A DNA stretch of 64,000 nucleotides. It comes from Winogradskyella sp. (GTDB lineage: Bacteria > Bacteroidota > Bacteroidia > Flavobacteriales > Flavobacteriaceae). Below the pieces are notes generated by a model that saw only the letters and a program-made list of their open reading frames with translations, did not search any database and was not told where the DNA came from. Location of the stretch: positions 62,001 to 126,000 of the forward strand of contig NZ_JADGDZ010000001.1 in the NCBI RefSeq assembly GCF_016744625.1, written 5' to 3'. The stretch's first letter is position 1, and each line of letters starts with the position of its first letter. The position numbers were made by a program, and so were the translations under genes. Positions 42,925 through 50,759 of the stretch are shown here, one piece after another.

Positions 42925-42926
42925 AA

Positions 42927-44300
42927 TTAACACATTTGATATTCTGGTAATGACATTAACTGAATACAATAATCTTGTTTCGATTTTTTATTCAACGTTT
43001 CTAGATAGTCTGCTGTACCTTTGTTTATGGTTCCCTGAATAACATAAGTGTCAAGATCTTCTGTTTTTACCGACTTAAAGTTTTTAGAAAATGTATCCCA
43101 ATCTGGCAACACTTTAAAGGGTAGTTTCCTTTTATTTCGCTTAAAATACTTCTCTCTAAAACTATCGCTAAAATCGCCATGTTCTTTTAAAGAAATTATC
43201 GCATTATTAAGCATTAGCGAAGGCAATTTTAATCTTACCATAATAGTATTTGCATCAATCCATCCTTTGTCACCTTTCCAGCCGGCAACATTTGGTGGAT
43301 CTAATAACGTTTGTCCTAATAACTTCTGAATTTTAAGAATATCCTTTTTTCTTTCAAACTTAATAGGCACTGTCTTTGCCATTCCTACCAAGTACTCAAC
43401 AGGAGATTTTATCTTAGCACCAATATTTTTTTCATCATAAAACCAATCCGATAGCAAAACATATCGCATCAAGCTTTCTATATTATAGTCTTTAAAAAAC
43501 ACATTTGTCATGGCTTCGACATGCTTTTTATTTGGAATAGGATTCACAAAATAGCGATATATTTTTTCAGAAATGAAACGTGCGCATTGCTTATTTTCTA
43601 GTATAATATCAATGATATCATCACCTGAAAAATCACCTGTTTTACCAAAAAACGTTTTTTGGCCACTATGGTGCTGACGTTCTCTCATCACAAAATTGCC
43701 TGTAAAATTGTGACTATAACCTGAAAATGCTTTTGCACTTTCTTTAATATCTGTTTCAGAATAATGACCTTCTCCCAAAGTAAATAACTCCATTAACTCA
43801 CGTGCAAAATTTTCATTAGGCTTATTCTTTCTGTTTTGCTTCCCATTTAAGTATCTAAGCATTGCCGTTTCCTTAGAAATGGCTTTTACAAACGTTCTAA
43901 AATCTCCTAAAGCATGCTTTCTTAAGGTATTATTATAATTCTGAATATATACAATATTGTTGTCTTTGCAGACAAAATGATTGGCCCAAAACAAGGTTAT
44001 ACGCTCTCTTAGCAATGTTTTTGATGTTACCAATTGGTATATCCAAGCGTAGTTGAGCTCCTTAATCTTTTTGGTATTCTGTTCGCGGACTTCTTTGGCT
44101 AACTTCGGATTATCTTTTATTTTTTTATAAGTAATATCATTGAAATATGAAACATTAACGTTTAAAGTAGAAATAGACTCGGAGTCTTTAAAAAGTGTAT
44201 TGACAACATTTTTTCTGCTTCTATTAATAGACTTATATTCTGCAGGATTTAGTCCAAACCCGACACGCCAATATAAATGCTGAAGTTCTTTATGGTTCAT
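42927..44300 (-). CDS. DUF1800 family protein
   Basis: A 457-residue helical protein. The N-terminal HLYWRVGFGLNPAEY and the central LLRERITLFWANHFVCKDN, RYLNGKQNRKNKPNENFARELMELFTLGEGHYSETDIKESAKAFSGY, and LLGQTLLDPPNVAGWKGDKGWIDA are signatures of DUF1800. There is no obvious signal peptide, which is common for the family. It is transcribed with the downstream DUF1501 gene (2-base gap). The pair has been linked to extracellular or cofactor-related roles but has no assigned activity, so none is claimed. Confidence 0.88.
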   Translation of the reverse strand: MNHKELQHLYWRVGFGLNPAEYKSINRSRKNVVNTLFKDSESISTLNVNVSYFNDITYKKIKDNPKLAKEVREQNTKKIKELNYAWIYQLVTSKTLLRERITLFWANHFVCKDNNIVYIQNYNNTLRKHALGDFRTFVKAISKETAMLRYLNGKQNRKNKPNENFARELMELFTLGEGHYSETDIKESAKAFSGYSHNFTGNFVMRERQHHSGQKTFFGKTGDFSGDDIIDIILENKQCARFISEKIYRYFVNPIPNKKHVEAMTNVFFKDYNIESLMRYVLLSDWFYDEKNIGAKIKSPVEYLVGMAKTVPIKFERKKDILKIQKLLGQTLLDPPNVAGWKGDKGWIDANTIMVRLKLPSLMLNNAIISLKEHGDFSDSFREKYFKRNKRKLPFKVLPDWDTFSKNFKSVKTEDLDTYVIQGTINKGTADYLETLNKKSKQDYCIQLMSLPEYQMC

Positions 44301-44354
44301 AATCTATTAGACTTATTTCATTGCTGAAGGTTTAATAAATCTTATAAAATTACT

Positions 44355-44607
44355 TTATAGATTTGGTGCTATCAGTAACAATGTAGGCAAAAAACCGAAT
44401 AATGCAATTAAAAACCGCTGCTTATTTTTTTTGAAAACGAAAAACAAAATAATTGGACGTACTGAAGACAATATGGTATAGATGATTGTGGCGAACCAAT
44501 ATCCTGATAGAATGAGGTAATAAAAAGTTCTTATGTCTTCATCAAAATAGGCTACAAAATTAGTAATTATAAAGCTAATTGCTAATAAACCAAAACCTTG
44601 TTTTCAT
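44355..44607 (-). pseudogene. Frameshifted small membrane protein
   Basis: An 82-codon open stretch on the minus strand ends at TAA (44357-44355) and has no ATG, GTG or TTG start. It encodes a hydrophobic two- or three-helix protein (LLAISFIITNFVAYF, FATIIYTILSS, ALFGFLPTLLLIAPNL). Eleven bases before the opened frame, an ATG at 44607 begins ATGAAAACAAGG in another frame; deleting one A from the AAAA run would join it to the open frame as MKQGFGLLAIS. This looks like a single-base insertion in a homopolymer, real or a sequencing error. It covers most of the otherwise empty 364-base gap 44301-44664. Confidence 0.55.
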
Positions 44608-44615
44608 TGCATAAA

Positions 44616-44642
44616 AAAACCGTTTCAAATTGAAACGGTTTT
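44616..44642. terminator. Rho-independent terminator of the ALDH gene
   Basis: Stem AAAACCGTTTCA / TGAAACGGTTTT with a short central loop, 23 bases beyond the aldehyde dehydrogenase stop (minus strand). Confidence 0.88.
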
Positions 44643-44664
44643 AAAAGTATTATATTTTACAATC

Positions 44665-46218
44665 TTATAAATCAAATTTAATCCCTTGTGCTAAAGGTAA
44701 TTCGTCTGAATAGTTAACTGTGTTAGTCTGTCTTCTCATGTATACTTTCCAGGCATCAGATCCAGACTCTCGTCCACCACCAGTTTCTTTCTCACCACCA
44801 AAAGCTCCACCAATTTCAGCACCAGATGTTCCGATATTTACGTTAGCAATTCCACAGTCAGAACCAGCATACGATAAGAATTTTTCAGCTTCTTTCATTT
44901 CGTTTGTCATAATAGCAGAAGACAAACCTTGCGCAACACCATTTTGTTTGTCAATAGCATTTTCAACGTCTCCTGAATATTTCATTAAATATAAAATAGG
45001 AGCAAAAGTTTCATGTTGTACAATTTCAAAATGATTTTCAGCTTCAATAATCGCTGGTTTTACGTAGCATCCAGATTCGTATCCTTCACCTTCTAAAACA
45101 CCACCTTCAACCAATACGTTTCCGCCTTCAGCTTTTGCTTTTTCAATTGCAGCTAAATAGGTATTTACAGCATCATGATCAATTAATGGACCAATATGAT
45201 TCTTTTCATCTAATGGATTACCAATCGTTAATTGACCATAAGCACCAACAATTGCATCTCTTACTTTATCGTAAACAGATTCGTGAATAATTAAACGACG
45301 TGTAGATGTACAGCGTTGACCACAAGTACCAACAGCACCAAACACAGCACCAGGAACTACTACTTTTAAATCGGCAGTTGGTGTAATAATAATAGCATTG
45401 TTTCCACCTAATTCTAATAAAGACTTACCAAAACGTTCAGCAACTGTTGCTCCAACGATTCTTCCCATTCGAGTAGAACCTGTAGCAGAAATTAGAGGAA
45501 TTCTAGAATCTGTAGTCATCATTTCTCCAACCTTATAATCTCCATTAATAATACAAGAAATACCTTCTGGTAAATTGTTTTCTTTTAAAATTCCAGCAAT
45601 AATATTTTGACAAGCAACAGAGCATAAAGGTGCTTTTTCAGATGCTTTCCAAACACAAACATCACCACAAATCCATGCTAAAGCTGTATTCCAAGCCCAA
45701 ACAGCAACAGGGAAATTAAATGCTGAGATAATACCAACTACACCAATTGGGTGCCATTGTTCTCTCATAACGTGTCCTGGACGTTCAGATGGAATTGTTT
45801 GACCATTTAACTGTCTAGATAAGCCAACTGCAAAATCACAGATGTCAATCATTTCTTGTACTTCGCCATAGCCTTCTTGCAAAGATTTGCCCATTTCGTA
45901 AGAAACAAGTTTTCCTAAAGGTTCTTTTAAGTCTCTTAATTTGTTTCCAAATTGACGAACAATTTCTCCACGTTGAGGTGCAGGCATATCTCTAAAAGAT
46001 AAAAATGCTTTAGTTGCAGCATCCATTACTTTATCGTAATCTGCTCTTGTGGTCGTTTTTACCTTACCAATTAATTTACCATCTACAGGAGAATACGATT
46101 CAATTATATCCCCATTTGAAAAGTTATTTGAACCTGTAGAAGTCCCATCATTTAAGTCTTTAACACCTAACTGTTGTAAAGCTTCTTTTATTCCGAAATC
46201 GGTAGCGACTGCTTCCAT
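44665..46218 (-). CDS. ALDH7-type aldehyde dehydrogenase (piperideine-6-carboxylate/aminoadipate semialdehyde dehydrogenase-like)
   Basis: A 517-residue NAD-dependent aldehyde dehydrogenase. Catalytic E269 (ELGGNN), C303 (GQRCTS) and N168 (FNFP) are present. The long ELGGNNAI stretch and GTSGAEIGGAFGGEKETGGGRESGSDAW are typical of the ALDH7/antiquitin group, whose bacterial members (AmaB) oxidise L-piperideine-6-carboxylate or 2-aminoadipate semialdehyde in lysine breakdown. Substrate is inferred from subfamily resemblance; other lysine-degradation genes are not in the window. Cytosolic, transcribed alone, with a terminator after it. Confidence 0.88.
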   Translation of the reverse strand: MEAVATDFGIKEALQQLGVKDLNDGTSTGSNNFSNGDIIESYSPVDGKLIGKVKTTTRADYDKVMDAATKAFLSFRDMPAPQRGEIVRQFGNKLRDLKEPLGKLVSYEMGKSLQEGYGEVQEMIDICDFAVGLSRQLNGQTIPSERPGHVMREQWHPIGVVGIISAFNFPVAVWAWNTALAWICGDVCVWKASEKAPLCSVACQNIIAGILKENNLPEGISCIINGDYKVGEMMTTDSRIPLISATGSTRMGRIVGATVAERFGKSLLELGGNNAIIITPTADLKVVVPGAVFGAVGTCGQRCTSTRRLIIHESVYDKVRDAIVGAYGQLTIGNPLDEKNHIGPLIDHDAVNTYLAAIEKAKAEGGNVLVEGGVLEGEGYESGCYVKPAIIEAENHFEIVQHETFAPILYLMKYSGDVENAIDKQNGVAQGLSSAIMTNEMKEAEKFLSYAGSDCGIANVNIGTSGAEIGGAFGGEKETGGGRESGSDAWKVYMRRQTNTVNYSDELPLAQGIKFDL

Positions 46219-46339
46219 ATATGCTTGTTTTTTATGAATTATTAAATTTCGATGCGAAGTTACTAATAAAAAGCCAATATTTCTTGAAGTGACAGTTGTA
46301 AAAATGTAACTTTAAAGCACTTATAAATTCCATCTAATC

Positions 46340-47398
46340 ATGAAAAATTTCATTCCTTGTATTTTACTTGTTTTAATCTGTTTTACTTGTAAAAACAATG
46401 AAGCTTATGAAGCTGAAACTAAAGTTGAAAAACCAGAATTTGCCATAGTAATCCACGGTGGAGCAGGCACGATTTTAAAAAAGAACATGACACCTGAGCG
46501 CGAAGCAGCTTACAAAGCAAAACTAAAAGAAGCTATTAGTGTAGGTTATGAGATTTTAAAAAATGGAGGAAGCAGCTTAGATGCCGTTGAAAAAACGATC
46601 AATGTTATGGAAGATTCACCACTTTTTAATGCAGGTAAAGGAGCAGTTTTTACCAATGCCGAGACTAACGAATTAGATGCATCTATAATGGACGGAAAAA
46701 CACTTAATGCTGGTGCTTCGGCTGGTACAACAACTGTTAGAAATCCGATTAATCTGGCCAGAACAGTTATGGAAAAATCAAAACACGTAATGCTTTCTGG
46801 TAAAGGAGCTGAAATCTTTGCGCAAGAGCAAGGCTTAGAAATTGTTACGTCAGATTATTTTTTTACAGAAAACCGCTTTAAGTCTCTAAAACGTGTTAAA
46901 GAACGTGAAGCTAAAAAAGAAGGTAAAATTGATACAGAATCTGCCTATTTAAATTTCTATGATGCAGATATCAAAGATTCTAAATTCGGTACCGTTGGTT
47001 GTGCGGCTTTAGACAAAAATGGCAATTTGGCTGCTGGCACATCAACAGGAGGTATGACAAATAAACGTTGGGGACGTGTTGGAGATGCGCCAATTATTGG
47101 CTCAGGCACTTATGCTAACAATGCAACTTGTGCAGTATCCAGCACAGGTTGGGGAGAATATTTTATAAGAGCTCAAGTAGCACATGATATTTCTGCACTG
47201 ATGGATTACAAAGGTTTGTCATTACAAGAAGCTGCAAGACTTGTTATCCAAGAAAAAGTGCCAAATTTAGGTGGTGATGGAGGCATTGTTGCTGTAGATA
47301 AAAACGGTAATATGGTTGCAGAGTTTAATACAGCCGGTATGTATCGTGCTACTATGAATGATAAAGGTGAATTAACTATTGGTATTTATGAGAAATAA
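46340..47398 (+). CDS. Isoaspartyl peptidase/L-asparaginase (Ntn hydrolase), lipoprotein-type
   Basis: A 352-residue Ntn-hydrolase of the plant-type asparaginase family. The precursor is cut before the nucleophile T218 (SKFGTVGCAAL), giving alpha and beta chains; GTSTGGMTNKRWGRVGDAPIIGSGTYAN holds the oxyanion and substrate-binding residues and is intact. IHGGAG near 39-44 is the conserved start of the alpha chain. It has an N-terminal signal ending LICFTC, likely lipidated at C17, so the enzyme is periplasmic or surface exposed. It removes isoaspartyl or asparagine residues. It is divergent from the ALDH gene. Confidence 0.92.
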   Translation: MKNFIPCILLVLICFTCKNNEAYEAETKVEKPEFAIVIHGGAGTILKKNMTPEREAAYKAKLKEAISVGYEILKNGGSSLDAVEKTINVMEDSPLFNAGKGAVFTNAETNELDASIMDGKTLNAGASAGTTTVRNPINLARTVMEKSKHVMLSGKGAEIFAQEQGLEIVTSDYFFTENRFKSLKRVKEREAKKEGKIDTESAYLNFYDADIKDSKFGTVGCAALDKNGNLAAGTSTGGMTNKRWGRVGDAPIIGSGTYANNATCAVSSTGWGEYFIRAQVAHDISALMDYKGLSLQEAARLVIQEKVPNLGGDGGIVAVDKNGNMVAEFNTAGMYRATMNDKGELTIGIYEK

Positions 47399-47505
47399 TT
47401 GCTTGTAGTGACTTTTTGAAACATATTACTATCTTTAAACATATATAGTTAACCAACCTCAACTACAACCATAAACCTAATTTGCTTTCAACCTAAAGAA
47501 AGTAA

Positions 47506-48273
47506 ATGATTAAATTTTTTAGGCGATTTCGCCAGCAACTTCTTTCCGATAACAAATTTTCGAAATACTTTATCTATGCCATTGGCGAAATTGTCCTTGT
47601 GGTTATTGGTATTCTTATTGCATTACAATTGAATAACTACAACGAAATTCTAAATGAAAATAATTTAGAAAAGAAAGCAATTAATAATCTAAAATTAGAT
47701 TTTCACTATAATCAAGCCGAACTCGAAAAATCAATAGGGGAACTTAAGGAAACTAGAAAAGCTTGTTATTTAATACTTGACCAAACTGGCAACAAACACC
47801 AAGACTCATTTATTATAGATAGTTTACTGCAATTGGTGCCAAGTATTCCTCAATACTTCCCACAAAACGGATTTTTAATGGATCTCATAAGCTCAGGCAA
47901 ACTTGGTATAATTGAAAATGATAATCTACGAAATAAGCTATCTTCTTGGCTGCCCACTCTAGAGACTATAAAAGATAGAGAAAAATCTGCAGAAAGATTT
48001 TCTAATGATATTGTTAGATATATAATTAAAAAAGGTAGTTGGTTAAATTCGGATGAAGTAGGTTCTGATGAAGAGATAACAGTATTAAAAATGCCAAAAT
48101 CTGGATTCGAAATTGACAACAATAATTTATTGAAGAATATTGAGTTTGAAAATATGATTGAAAATCAAATTGTCTACTTATCCTTATTATTCAACAGACA
48201 AGGAATATGTCTAGAACTGAATAAAGAAATAATTAAACTTTTAGAAACTGAAATAACAAAAGACGAACCCTAA
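47506..48273 (+). CDS. DUF6090 family protein, array copy 1
   Basis: A 255-residue protein with a short basic start (MIKFFRRFRQQLLSDNKFSKYF), one membrane helix (about 26-43, YAIGEIVLVVIGILIALQLNN) and a ~210-residue helical, charged domain outside. This is the plan of DUF6090, a large flavobacterial family of unknown function. It is the first and most diverged member of a tandem array of four complete copies and one stub (47506-50582). The N-terminal ~45 residues are conserved across the array and the rest is not, so the helix and start are probably the shared functional part. The next copy starts 3 bases after its stop. Confidence 0.85.
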   Translation: MIKFFRRFRQQLLSDNKFSKYFIYAIGEIVLVVIGILIALQLNNYNEILNENNLEKKAINNLKLDFHYNQAELEKSIGELKETRKACYLILDQTGNKHQDSFIIDSLLQLVPSIPQYFPQNGFLMDLISSGKLGIIENDNLRNKLSSWLPTLETIKDREKSAERFSNDIVRYIIKKGSWLNSDEVGSDEEITVLKMPKSGFEIDNNNLLKNIEFENMIENQIVYLSLLFNRQGICLELNKEIIKLLETEITKDEP

Positions 48274-48276
48274 ATA

Positions 48277-49080
48277 ATGATTAAATTCTTCAGGAAAATT
48301 AGATACAACCTCATGGAAACAGGAAAAATAGGCAAATACTTTAAATACGCCATTGGCGAAATTATTCTAGTGGTGATTGGGATTCTCATTGCACTTCAAA
48401 TTAGTGATTGGAATGTCAATCGCCTAAATGACAATTTAGAATCACAATATTATATACGGCTTTTAGAAGATTTAAAGGAAGAATCAGCAATTATTCAAGC
48501 GACTTTAAATTACTCAACTCAAGTTAGTTTACACGCCAAAAATGCCATTGCGGTTTTTGAGAATTCCGAAGAAATGAATTCTAATCCTGTTGATAATTTA
48601 GTCGATATGTATCAAGCAAGTCAAATGCAAGATCCAAATTCTGCAACATCAACCTACAGAGAGCTAATAGCTACAGGTCAAATTAATCTTATTCAGAATG
48701 AAAGCTTAAAGACAGCCTTAATACGTTATTATGAAGTTGCCTGGCCTGAAACTGCTGTATTTAAATTACCAAACAGATATAGAGAAAATTTAAGAGGTAA
48801 AATGCTCGATGGTATTCAGACAGAAATAAGATCGAAGTGCGGAGATGTTTATATAAAAATAAGAAAAGGTTATGAAGTCGCTTTGCCAAAAATATGTGAG
48901 GTCGATATTGATGTTATTTTAGCTCAGTCTGTTGTTGATCTTCTGCGGAAAGATGAGAGTTTAATAAAGGATTTACGATATTTAAAAGGCAATGAAGATG
49001 CTAAAATATTACATATGAATTCAACAAATAGGCAGCTCGAAAATCTCATTGCTCAATTAGAAAATATAACCAATGATTAA
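48277..49080 (+). CDS. DUF6090 family protein, array copy 2
   Basis: A 267-residue DUF6090 protein. MIKFFRKIRYNLMETGKIGKYF then the helix (about 25-43) are nearly identical to copy 4, and at DNA level the first ~140 bases of copies 2 and 4 differ only lightly. The C-terminal domain (about 50-267, helix-rich, with LLEDLKEE and LYFMNSTNR-like segments) is not similar to that of copies 1, 3 or 4. The stop overlaps the start of copy 3 by 8 bases. The pattern suggests exchange of the constant N-terminal part by gene conversion while the outer domain diverges. Function unknown. Confidence 0.88.
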   Translation: MIKFFRKIRYNLMETGKIGKYFKYAIGEIILVVIGILIALQISDWNVNRLNDNLESQYYIRLLEDLKEESAIIQATLNYSTQVSLHAKNAIAVFENSEEMNSNPVDNLVDMYQASQMQDPNSATSTYRELIATGQINLIQNESLKTALIRYYEVAWPETAVFKLPNRYRENLRGKMLDGIQTEIRSKCGDVYIKIRKGYEVALPKICEVDIDVILAQSVVDLLRKDESLIKDLRYLKGNEDAKILHMNSTNRQLENLIAQLENITND

Positions 49081-49816
49081 ATTCTTCAGAAAAAGAAGGT
49101 ACGACCTCATGGAAAAAAACAAAACAGGTAAATACTTTAAATACGCCATTGGTGAAATCGTACTTGTAGTTATAGGTATTCTCATTGCTTTGAGCATTAA
49201 TAATTGGAATGAAAATAATAAGTTAGATACCAAAAAACAAAGCTATTATCAACAATTGTTAGAAGACTTAAAAAAGGATAAAGAATTTTCAGAAAATACA
49301 ATTGCTAAGTTTCGTACTCAAAGAAAAACATACGAAGATTATCGTCAAGAATTCTATAAAACTAAATTATCACCTCAAGACGTCAACAAAAATCTTTTTG
49401 ATTTACATATGGAAGCTTATGGTATATTTTTTAACTCTAGTACGATAGAGACGCTTCAAAATAGTGGGGAAATAGCACTTATTCCTGCCGTATTAAGGAA
49501 TAAACTAATCGATTTAAAACGTTTTCAAGAACGTATTTCACAAGGTTCTCAAAATAGCAACAGAAGCAAAAACAATGTAACAGAAAGCATATTTATACTT
49601 CTTGGACAACTCGATTTAGAAGAACGAATAGAAAAACAAGGAGAGTTAAAAACATTTTTAAACATAGAGGAAAATAGAAAAGAAATAATTTTAGGAATGG
49701 AATCTATTCAAGGTTGGAAAAATCATTCCGAAACAACTACAATAAGAGAATTAGAAGAATTACTAAAAGACATAACTATTATTGAAGAACTTATACAAAA
49801 AGAAATTAAAGACTAA
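49073..49816 (+). CDS. DUF6090 family protein, array copy 3
   Basis: A 247-residue DUF6090 protein. MIKFFRKRRYDLMEKNKTGKYFKYAIGEIVLVVIGILIALSINNWNE is the shared start and membrane helix. The outer part (about 50-247) includes QQLLEDLKKDKEF, a segment with SSTIETLQNSGEIALIP and a helical end. It overlaps copy 2 by 8 bases and copy 4 by 1 base, so all are translated from one message. The phrase SGEIALIP recalls the SGKLGIIE and TGQINLIQ motifs in copies 1 and 2, so a short central motif (S/T-G-x-I/L-x-L/I-I) is conserved besides the N-terminus. Role unknown. Confidence 0.88.
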   Translation: MIKFFRKRRYDLMEKNKTGKYFKYAIGEIVLVVIGILIALSINNWNENNKLDTKKQSYYQQLLEDLKKDKEFSENTIAKFRTQRKTYEDYRQEFYKTKLSPQDVNKNLFDLHMEAYGIFFNSSTIETLQNSGEIALIPAVLRNKLIDLKRFQERISQGSQNSNRSKNNVTESIFILLGQLDLEERIEKQGELKTFLNIEENRKEIILGMESIQGWKNHSETTTIRELEELLKDITIIEELIQKEIKD

Positions 49817-50535
49817 TGATCAAATTCTTTCGGAAAATACGCTACAATCTCATGGAAACAGGAAAAACAGGCAAATACTTTAAATACGCTATTGGCGAAA
49901 TTATTCTTGTGATGATAGGCATTCTACTTGCATTACAAGTGAGCAATTGGAATGACAAACGCTTAGAAAAGCAAACTTTAAAAAACACGTATGCAATTAT
50001 TGCTGAAGATTTAAAAAATGATATAGCCGATATCGATCTTATATTAAAAGGGAAAAAAGAAGCTGAGCCAGTTTTCTATAAAATACTGGATGGTTTAATG
50101 ACCAAAGAAGATTATGACAATTGTAATGGATGTGAATGGCTTATAATTGGTAGTCCAGACCTAACAATTGAAAAGCGAGGCTATAATCTCTTGAATAATT
50201 TGAACTCTTCTAAAACTAGTGCAGACAGTTTAACAATTAAAATTGTACAATTTTACACAAAACAACTTACCAAACTTTCTGTCGATGATGATTTGAGAGA
50301 AAGAGATATTGCAAACAATGTTAATGATTGGAAGAACAATTATAAATGGTATTCAAACTATATAACCGATCGAAATAATGATGGATTTATAGAATATGCT
50401 TTAAATAATCCTGACTATACGAATAGAGTGGCAAATTATTATTTGATTAATTATACGATTTACATTCCAAAACTAGAAGTCTTTAATACTAAAGCACGTG
50501 CTATTTTAAAACAATTAGAAGAAAAACTGAAATGA
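49816..50535 (+). CDS. DUF6090 family protein, array copy 4
   Basis: A 239-residue DUF6090 protein beginning MIKFFRKIRYNLMETGKTGKYFKYAIGEIILVMIGILLALQ, almost the same as copy 2. The outer domain (about 50-239) contains an acidic stretch, two cysteines close together (NCNGCEWL near residues 106-113) found only in this copy, and RGYNLLNNLNSSK where other copies have the SG-x-I motif. Its stop overlaps the ATG of a fifth, truncated copy (ATGA). It is the last complete member of the array. Confidence 0.88.
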   Translation: MIKFFRKIRYNLMETGKTGKYFKYAIGEIILVMIGILLALQVSNWNDKRLEKQTLKNTYAIIAEDLKNDIADIDLILKGKKEAEPVFYKILDGLMTKEDYDNCNGCEWLIIGSPDLTIEKRGYNLLNNLNSSKTSADSLTIKIVQFYTKQLTKLSVDDDLRERDIANNVNDWKNNYKWYSNYITDRNNDGFIEYALNNPDYTNRVANYYLINYTIYIPKLEVFNTKARAILKQLEEKLK

Positions 50536-50582
50536 TTAAATTCTTTAGACAAATATGCAAATCTTTTGTCATTCCTGCTTAG
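50532..50582 (+). pseudogene. DUF6090 copy 5, truncated stub
   Basis: ATG at 50532 overlaps the stop of copy 4 in the same ATGA manner as earlier junctions and reads MIKFFRQICKSFVIPA, then stops at TAG (50580-50582). The first six residues match the shared DUF6090 start. From codon 13 the sequence is the palindrome at 50568-50593, whose own bases supply the stop. The rest of the gene is gone: the next ~170 bases hold no similar sequence. Confidence 0.75.
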
Positions 50583-50593
50583 GCAGGAATGAC
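50568..50593. repeat. Perfect 26-nt palindrome GTCATTCCTGC-TTAG-GCAGGAATGAC
   Basis: An 11-bp perfect inverted repeat with TTAG centre, the cleanest member of the dispersed family. It sits inside the stub of the fifth DUF6090 gene and truncates it. Confidence 0.92.
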
Positions 50594-50759
50594 AAAAACA
50601 CGCCCAACTTTCTTCACTTAGTGAGCTATAATTCTTAATTTTAAGAACAATTTAACAACAGCCCAAAGTCTAAACACTAAAATATCAGCGTACTTAATTA
50701 ACAAGAAAGTACCTACCCTTCTTTTTAATCGAAGTATCACACTAAATCCATCAACAATT

